A stretch of DNA of 64,000 nt from Mycobacterium vicinigordonae. GTDB taxonomy: Bacteria; Actinomycetota; Actinomycetes; Mycobacteriales; Mycobacteriaceae. Below the pieces are notes generated by a model that made no database searches, had not been told where the DNA came from, and saw only the letters and a list, made by a program, of their open reading frames with translations. The first letter of the stretch is position 1. Each line of letters starts with the position of its first letter. Position numbers and translations under genes: made by a program. The stretch covers positions 4,464,001-4,528,000 of the forward strand of contig NZ_CP059165.1 in the NCBI RefSeq assembly GCF_013466425.1, written 5' to 3'. Shown piece after piece: positions 59,225 through 64,000 of the stretch.

Positions 59225-61815
59225 CGGGCAACCTCCCGCCCGGTGCTGAGGGCCGCCCGGGGCCGACCGGTATCCCAGAGCCGGCGGTAGCGGCCGTCAG
59301 CGGCCAACAGTACCTCGTGGGTACCTCGTTCGACGATGCGGCCGTCGTCTAGCACGACAATCTGATCCGCTCCGGTTACGGTGTGCAGCCGGTGAGCAAT
59401 CACCAGCACGGTGCGGTCTCGGGTCAACCGGTTGAGTGCCTGCTGCACAAGGTATTCCGATTCTGGGTCGGCGTAGGCGGTGGCTTCGTCGAGAATCAGG
59501 ATGGGGGTGTCCGCCAGGATCGCCCGAGCGATGGTCAACCGTTGCCGTTCCCCACCGGACAATGCGGCGCCCGCGCCCAGCACGGTGTCGTAGCCCAGCG
59601 GCAGACGCAGAATGCGGTCGTGGATCTGGGCCTGCGTGGCCGCGGCCTGGATCTGCTCAAGGGTGGCGTCGGGTACGGCCAGCGCGATGTTCTCGGCGAC
59701 GGTGCCGTGCACCAATTGAGTCTCTTGCAGCACGAACCCGACCCGGGTGTAGAGCTCGTCGGCGGTCAGTGACCGGATGTCTTGTCCACCAATGCGTATG
59801 GACCCGCTCTGGATGTCGTGGAATCTCGCCAGCAGCGCAGCCAGCGTGGACTTTCCGGATCCCGACGGCCCAACCAGCGCGGTCACGGTGCCGGGCCGCA
59901 GCTCCAGCGACACGTCGCGGATCACCGGCACGTCCGGTCGGTAACCGAAGCTGACTGCGTCGAACACCACACCCGGTACGGTGCCGGAAACCGGCAGCTG
60001 CTGGACCGTGAGTTCCGGTTCGGCGAGCGCGATCTGCAGGCGCCGGGCGGCCAGCATGCCGCCCCGGATACCACCAAGGCCATAGCCGATGCCAAGTAAG
60101 CGGGCCCCAAAGGTGGTGCCCAGCAACAAGAACGGCAGCAGATCCACCGGATCCATCTGGTGGGTAACCACCAGCAGCGTGCCGGTAGTCGCGATCAACC
60201 ACAGGAATGTGGCCGGCCGGGTCGCCAGATCCATCAACGTCTTCTTGCCGGTAAACGGCCGCTGCCACGCGACGAGGAAACCAACGTACTGGTCCAGCAG
60301 CCGCCGAAAGCTGGACGCGGCGGCGCCGCCGAAGACCCGGATCACCGGCTGGCCTTCCAAGTAGGCGCCGGCTTCGGTGTTCATCCGCTCGGCCCATCGC
60401 TGCGCCTGCGCGATACGTGGCCCGGATTGGACCAGCATCACCGACATTGTCACCAGGTAGACAAGGACGGGTACGAACAGCACCAACCCCACCCGCCAGT
60501 CGACGGCAAACAGGTAGACCAATACGGCCACCGGGGCCACCACGGCGTTTACCGCGTCCGGAATGGCGTGAGTGACCAGATAGTGCAGCGACAGCGTGTC
60601 GTCGGTCACCAGCTGCTTGATCGACCCCGATCCGCGCGCGGTGAACCAGCCCAGCGGCAGCCGGGACAACTTGGCGAGCAGCCGAGATCGGAGCTCGGTG
60701 GCAAACCGCGCGTCGACGACGTGCAGCCACAGTGTCAGGGCGGAACCGAGCAACACACCCAACCCCAGCAGGGACACCGCCCACAGCCCGAGGTTCCATA
60801 ATCGCGATTCGTCGGCGCCGGCGATCAGCAACCGGGCCAGCTCGACCAGCAGCACGAACGGCGCCAGTTGCACCAGCGTGACGATCGCCTGCAGCACGCC
60901 GGAGACGATCAGCGCCGAACGCAACGGCGCGAGTAACTGGCCGGCGGCCTGCGCGCGCCAACTGCCCCTAGTGACCGGTGCGATTGACACCTCAGCAGAT
61001 TCCTCTTGCGCTGCAACAATTTCCGGCACAGTGGCCGACTTGGCCTCAAGCGCTTGATCCGGCTCGTCACCGCGTCGGGTGCCCATCTCCTTCCCGGCGC
61101 TCCAATACGCCTGCGCGTGAATCTCGGACTTGGGGAATCCAAACTCGTCACGCAGCCGTTTGCGAACGTTCTTAAGGGCGTTGGCTTCCGGGGTCGCCCA
61201 GCAGTACCAGTTCGACCAGTCCCGGTTCTCAATCGCGTTGGCTAGTGCCTTCTCGTCGCGGCGCGGCACCCAGTGGACCCGCAGCCGCGGATGCGGCGTG
61301 ATCGGAATCAGCGGGTCGTTGTCGTCGTGCTGCTCGAGATACATCTCGATCGCGATGTCGTCCGGAATGGTTCCGATGATCCCGTTCATCCCGGGAATGG
61401 ACGCCGAGTCACCGATAAGCAGGTACCCCGCCGGTTGTTCCTCGGGAGGGTCGAAGCGTGAGGAGCCCATTAGCACCATGACGGCGATACTCGCGCCCGG
61501 CGCGACGTTACGGGCCCAGGTCGAGGCAGGGCCGGCCGGCTCGTGCAGGACGACGTCGACGGCGAACCGGCCGCTGGCCGGGTCCGCTTCCGAAAGCGTG
61601 TAGCCGCGCTGGAATTCGGTCTTGGACCCCTTGGGATCTGGGAACCAGAACCGCAGCCACGCCGCTGGCTCGGGCTCGATTTCGTCGAACAGCGTCGTCG
61701 ACTCCATCCGAATCCGCACCAGATGCGGTGCGACCATAAAGGTTTCGAGCACTGTCGCCATGTGGTCACGCGCCCCGTAACTGCGCATCACCACGCCCGA
61801 AAAACCGCGTGCCAT
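59221..61815 (-). CDS. irtA: Mycobactin/carboxymycobactin ABC importer subunit IrtA with siderophore-reductase domain
   Basis: Fusion protein of 864 residues, close to the size of known IrtA. The N-terminal ~270 residues are an FAD-binding siderophore-interaction domain (R70-GYT motif, [11 protein letters not shown] near 130, [12 protein letters not shown] near 220) that reduces and releases iron from mycobactin on the inner face. A six-helix membrane domain follows, then the ATPase with Walker A 649-657, LSGGE 752-756 and LDEAT near 775. ATG 61815 overlaps the TetR stop; the open frame extends to 62256 but that part is the TetR shadow. Confidence 0.95.
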   Translation of the reverse strand: MARGFSGVVMRSYGARDHMATVLETFMVAPHLVRIRMESTTLFDEIEPEPAAWLRFWFPDPKGSKTEFQRGYTLSEADPASGRFAVDVVLHEPAGPASTWARNVAPGASIAVMVLMGSSRFDPPEEQPAGYLLIGDSASIPGMNGIIGTIPDDIAIEMYLEQHDDNDPLIPITPHPRLRVHWVPRRDEKALANAIENRDWSNWYCWATPEANALKNVRKRLRDEFGFPKSEIHAQAYWSAGKEMGTRRGDEPDQALEAKSATVPEIVAAQEESAEVSIAPVTRGSWRAQAAGQLLAPLRSALIVSGVLQAIVTLVQLAPFVLLVELARLLIAGADESRLWNLGLWAVSLLGLGVLLGSALTLWLHVVDARFATELRSRLLAKLSRLPLGWFTARGSGSIKQLVTDDTLSLHYLVTHAIPDAVNAVVAPVAVLVYLFAVDWRVGLVLFVPVLVYLVTMSVMLVQSGPRIAQAQRWAERMNTEAGAYLEGQPVIRVFGGAAASSFRRLLDQYVGFLVAWQRPFTGKKTLMDLATRPATFLWLIATTGTLLVVTHQMDPVDLLPFLLLGTTFGARLLGIGYGLGGIRGGMLAARRLQIALAEPELTVQQLPVSGTVPGVVFDAVSFGYRPDVPVIRDVSLELRPGTVTALVGPSGSGKSTLAALLARFHDIQSGSIRIGGQDIRSLTADELYTRVGFVLQETQLVHGTVAENIALAVPDATLEQIQAAATQAQIHDRILRLPLGYDTVLGAGAALSGGERQRLTIARAILADTPILILDEATAYADPESEYLVQQALNRLTRDRTVLVIAHRLHTVTGADQIVVLDDGRIVERGTHEVLLAADGRYRRLWDTGRPRAALSTGREVAR

Positions 61816-62528
61816 CAACGGTCCTCTCCCGTGACGGCGCGAGCCGCCACGACTTCCATGATCGGACGGTCGGGCGGTATCTCCCCTACCAGTCCCCGAA
61901 TCGACGCGGCCAACAGCAGCCGCACATACTCCGCACTCGCCAACTCCGGCAACACCCCGTGTGCGGTGCCCAGCCGCGGGTGCCCAGCCAGCCGTTGCGC
62001 CACGGCCTCGCGTTCCATCGCGAACCGGTCGGCCTGGTCCCCGCCGGTACTGCTGGTATTGCTTTCTTCCCGAGCGGCCAAGCTGATCGCTAGCGTCGCG
62101 ACGGCGCTGCTTAACACGATCGCCGCTTCTTCGACGTAACCGCGCCGGCTCAGCGCATCCACCTCGGTGACCAGCAACTGCACCCCGGCATCGCCCCGCG
62201 GAAAGAGAACCTGCAAGTATGACGCCAATCCAGGGTGCTCGACGCTGTAGTGCCACAGCTGCAGCCCGAACGCGAGCAAGTGCTGCTCGATGCCGTCGTC
62301 CGGGTCGTCGCGCAGCTCAAGCTCGGCCAGCAGACTCTCGCCTACGAGGCGCTCCAACTCCCAGCGGCTCTCCACATGCCGGTACAGCGCGGTCGCCGAG
62401 ACCCCAAGTCGCGCCGCGACGGCGTTGACGCTCAGCCGGCGCATACCCAGCTCACGACCGACGCGGACAACATCCTCCAGCGCGATCAGTGCAGGCCGAC
62501 CGCCCATACGCGACGCCACGGTACTCAT
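61815..62528 (-). CDS. TetR-family regulator leading the irtAB operon
   Basis: TetR-type protein of 237 residues. HTH near 35-60: [24 protein letters not shown]. The C-terminal region is helical (for example [17 protein letters not shown]), with a TetR_C-like ligand domain. Its stop overlaps irtA's ATG, so it is translated with the importer. A TetR gene in this position is not something I recall from the Mycobacterium tuberculosis irt locus. It might sense mycobactin or a related lipid, or repress its own operon; this is inference. Confidence 0.88.
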   Translation of the reverse strand: MSTVASRMGGRPALIALEDVVRVGRELGMRRLSVNAVAARLGVSATALYRHVESRWELERLVGESLLAELELRDDPDDGIEQHLLAFGLQLWHYSVEHPGLASYLQVLFPRGDAGVQLLVTEVDALSRRGYVEEAAIVLSSAVATLAISLAAREESNTSSTGGDQADRFAMEREAVAQRLAGHPRLGTAHGVLPELASAEYVRLLLAASIRGLVGEIPPDRPIMEVVAARAVTGEDR

Positions 62529-62567
62529 TGCAGAACCACCCGGAGCTAGTAAGTTACCCCCACAAAC

Positions 62568-62586
62568 TAAGGGTTGCCTTACCGTA
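62568..62586 (-). promoter_or_regulatory. IdeR (iron-dependent repressor) box candidate
   Basis: The minus strand reads TACGGTAAGGCAACCCTTA, which agrees with the IdeR consensus TWAGGTWAGSCTWACCTWA at 16 of 19 positions by my hand comparison. It lies 40 bases upstream of the TetR-irtA-irtB operon, where an iron repressor would act. The spacing and operon content strongly support it. Confidence 0.7.
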
Positions 62587-62611
62587 GGTCAACCTCAGGT
62601 GCGCTACCGCA

Positions 62612-63232
62612 CTACAGACCCTTGGGCGCGTCCTGCACGGCTTGCACGGCGGATGGTTCACCCTCGAGGTCGACTCGCGCGGTCCGCCCGACGGCGAACA
62701 GCAGTAATTCCTCGGGATCGCCGGTCACCGTGACCGCCGGGCCGTGGCCGGCAATCAAAATCGTCTTGCCGTCAGTGGTACGCAGTGCCACCCGGCCGGG
62801 CACCTTCGCCAGCGTCAGCCGGCCCATCAGCGGTACGGTTCGCCGTAACCGTTCGACCAGCTTTGGTTCGAGTTCACGCGGCTCCCAGCCGGGCTGGGCG
62901 CGTCGCACGTCTTCGTTGTGGATGAACATCTCCGCGACATTGGCCACCGCGTCAAGCAGTTTGAACGGGGAATAGGCGGGCGGCCCAGACGCGACCTTGT
63001 CCACCAGCGTCCCCCAGTCCGTTTCCTGGGCGACCTTGTTCTGCAGCTTCTGGGTGTGGCCGGCGAAATACGGGATCAGGATGCCCGGCCCGGCGTCCGG
63101 CCGGTACTCCCGGATCACCAGATGGGCCGCCAGATCTCGCGTGTCCCAGCCCTCGCAGAGGGTGGGCGCGTCTGGACCGGTGCCGCGGATGGTCTCAACC
63201 AGAGCGGCACGTTCGCGTCGTGCGACTGACAC
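62612..63232 (-). CDS. TIGR03085-type (maleylpyruvate isomerase/DinB-like) metal-binding protein
   Basis: Protein of 206 residues from GTG 63232, preceded by GGGAGGG. Four-helix DinB-like N-terminal part with DLAAHLVIRE near 33 and EMFIHNEDVRR near 100, whose histidines are typical of thiol-dependent S-transferase/isomerase folds. TIGR03085 is my assignment from memory. The C-terminal part (LRTTDGKTILIAG) is beta-rich, as in the SCP2-like tails of such proteins. Mycothiol-linked chemistry is a family suggestion only. It sits between the iron operon and the desaturase with no clear operon link. Confidence 0.8.
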   Translation of the reverse strand: MSVARRERAALVETIRGTGPDAPTLCEGWDTRDLAAHLVIREYRPDAGPGILIPYFAGHTQKLQNKVAQETDWGTLVDKVASGPPAYSPFKLLDAVANVAEMFIHNEDVRRAQPGWEPRELEPKLVERLRRTVPLMGRLTLAKVPGRVALRTTDGKTILIAGHGPAVTVTGDPEELLLFAVGRTARVDLEGEPSAVQAVQDAPKGL

Positions 63233-63292
63233 GTTGACCCTCCCTTCACTGCTCGGGGCGTTCCTGGATCGTATCCCGGCCGGCCCGGCGGA

Positions 63293-64000
63293 TCACGCGG
63301 CGCGCAGCTCCCGCAACGCGGTGCGCAGCCCGCGCCGCTTGCCGGTCTCTGGGTCGACAAAACTTTCCCGGACTCCCTTGCGATTTTGGAACTTCCGTTC
63401 GGAACGCGTCTCGGGCGCGTCGTCGGAGGACGCCTTAAGGTACTTGTCCGGCAGCGCCAGTTTTAGGATCGTCCAGAACGACTGGAAGTACTGTCGCCCA
63501 AGCGATCCCGTGGTGTACGGCAAATCGTACTTCTCGCATAGTTCGCGGACCCGGACGGCGATTTCTGCGTACCGGTTGCTGGGCAGGTCCGGGAAGAGGT
63601 GGTGCTCGATCTGGTAGCACAGGTTCCCGCTGACGAACGCCATGATCGGTCCGGCGTTGAAGTTCGCCGATCCGAGCATCTGGCGCAGGTACCACTCCCC
63701 CTTGGTCTCGTTCTCGAACTCCTCGACAGTGAATTTCTCTGCGCCGTCCGGGAAGTGGCCGCAAAAGATCACCATATAGGCCCAGTAGTTGCGGATCAGG
63801 TTGGCCGTCATGTTGGCCTTGAGGGTGTGCTTCCAGTTGCGTCCGGTCAGCGCCGGGAACACCAGATAGTCCTTACCGGCCTGCTTGGCCACCTTCTTGC
63901 CGATGATCCGCAGATCCTTGCGCGCCTCCGCCCAGGTCTTCTCTTTCTTGCGGAGCTTCTTCGACTCGATGTGGTGCAGCGCAACGCCCCACTCGAACAG
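63293..64000 (-). CDS. Acyl-CoA/fatty-acid desaturase, DesA3-like (start outside window)
   Basis: The last 235 codons of a membrane-bound desaturase; the frame is open to the right edge. The third histidine box QIEHHLFPDLPSNR is intact, with CGHFPDGAEKF and LRQMLGSANFNAGP before it and PYTTGSLGRQY after, all closely matching DesA3 (stearoyl-CoA delta-9 desaturase). The first two histidine boxes lie beyond the window. DesA3-type enzymes usually need an adjacent ferredoxin reductase-like oxidoreductase, which would be expected just outside the right edge. A basic tail RKGVRESFVDPETGKRRGLR ends the protein. Confidence 0.92.
   Translation of the reverse strand: MFEWGVALHHIESKKLRKKEKTWAEARKDLRIIGKKVAKQAGKDYLVFPALTGRNWKHTLKANMTANLIRNYWAYMVIFCGHFPDGAEKFTVEEFENETKGEWYLRQMLGSANFNAGPIMAFVSGNLCYQIEHHLFPDLPSNRYAEIAVRVRELCEKYDLPYTTGSLGRQYFQSFWTILKLALPDKYLKASSDDAPETRSERKFQNRKGVRESFVDPETGKRRGLRTALRELRAA

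Noticed and set aside
61816..62256. Extra 147 residues at the N terminus of IrtA
   Set aside because: This part is the shadow of the TetR gene; the siderophore-interaction domain begins at ATG 61815 with the usual length.
1..64000. KstR-type cholesterol operators (TnnAACnnGTTnnA) and a cholesterol-degradation assignment
   Set aside because: The intergenic regions show the different 19-bp motif, and hallmark genes such as hsaC, kshB or mce4 are not present. Steroid-like chemistry stays possible but is not claimed.
1..64000. CRISPR arrays, tRNA/rRNA genes, IS elements, phage or plasmid origins
   Set aside because: No regular direct repeats, cloverleaf candidates, transposase-like proteins or terminal inverted repeats were noticed while reading both strands.

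Overview
The window is high-GC, densely packed actinobacterial DNA and almost certainly comes from a Mycobacterium. It carries the mycobactin importer pair irtA/irtB, a DesA3-type desaturase, F420-type luciferase-like oxidoreductases, several cytochrome P450s and many FadD/FadE/crotonase/thiolase genes joined by ATGA or GTGA stop/start overlaps. I saw no tRNA, rRNA, CRISPR array, insertion sequence or phage gene. No stretch longer than 300 bases lacks a gene or gene remnant; the longest gaps are 23677-23924 and 38038-38347.

Region 1 (1-48 kb) is a large accessory catabolic locus. From the left: a truncated P450 and a zinc alcohol dehydrogenase; a leftward operon of luciferase-like oxidoreductase, P450, SDR, frameshifted glyoxalase-fold gene and SDR (6747 to 2348); a PPOX-fold flavoprotein gene and a divergent carboxyltransferase; a leftward operon of SnoaL remnant, Baeyer-Villiger-type monooxygenase, esterase and luciferase-like oxidoreductase (12808 to 8857); a rightward operon of Rieske oxygenase, degenerate isochorismatase-fold protein, thioesterase and FadD (12903-16831); a second luciferase-like paralog, a lipocalin-like protein, a P450 and a thiolase-fold lipid-transfer-type protein. 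A YoaK membrane protein, a PAS-GGDEF-EAL protein and an unrecognised 503-residue protein with an internal tandem duplication follow (21-25.4 kb). Then come a six-gene operon (crotonase, amidohydrolase, FadD, amidohydrolase, two acyl-CoA dehydrogenases), an FMO/TetR/hydrolase operon, a CoA-transferase, a decayed crotonase, a DapA-like aldolase/lyase, a TetR regulator, and a rightward operon of three crotonases and three AMP-forming ligases (40.8-47.7 kb).

The strongest unexplained signal is a 19-bp operator-like sequence, TAC[T/A]GT[A/T]-N9-GT[A/T], found at nine intergenic positions between 6.7 and 40.8 kb, nearly all in divergent promoter regions of this catabolic locus. It implies that most of these operons form one regulon, probably controlled by a TetR-family repressor encoded here. 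The gene content (ring and side-chain oxygenation, Baeyer-Villiger-type oxidation, CoA activation, beta-oxidation, retro-aldol or hydrolytic cleavage) suggests degradation of a polycyclic or isoprenoid carboxylate; the substrate is not evident.

Region 2 (47.7-56.2 kb) holds a TetR gene divergent from a FAD monooxygenase, with their own inverted repeat, and a beta-oxidation cassette (SDR, thiolase, CoA-transferase, acyl-CoA dehydrogenase, GntR) divergent from another acyl-CoA dehydrogenase, with a palindrome between them. Region 3 (56.2-64 kb) holds a phosphotransferase-fold protein, irtB and irtA preceded by a coupled TetR gene and an IdeR-like iron box, a TIGR03085-type protein and the 3' part of a desaturase gene.

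Decay is visible in at least four places: a one-base frameshift in the glyoxalase-fold gene, the SnoaL fragment, the crotonase pseudogene and a helix-turn-helix fragment.
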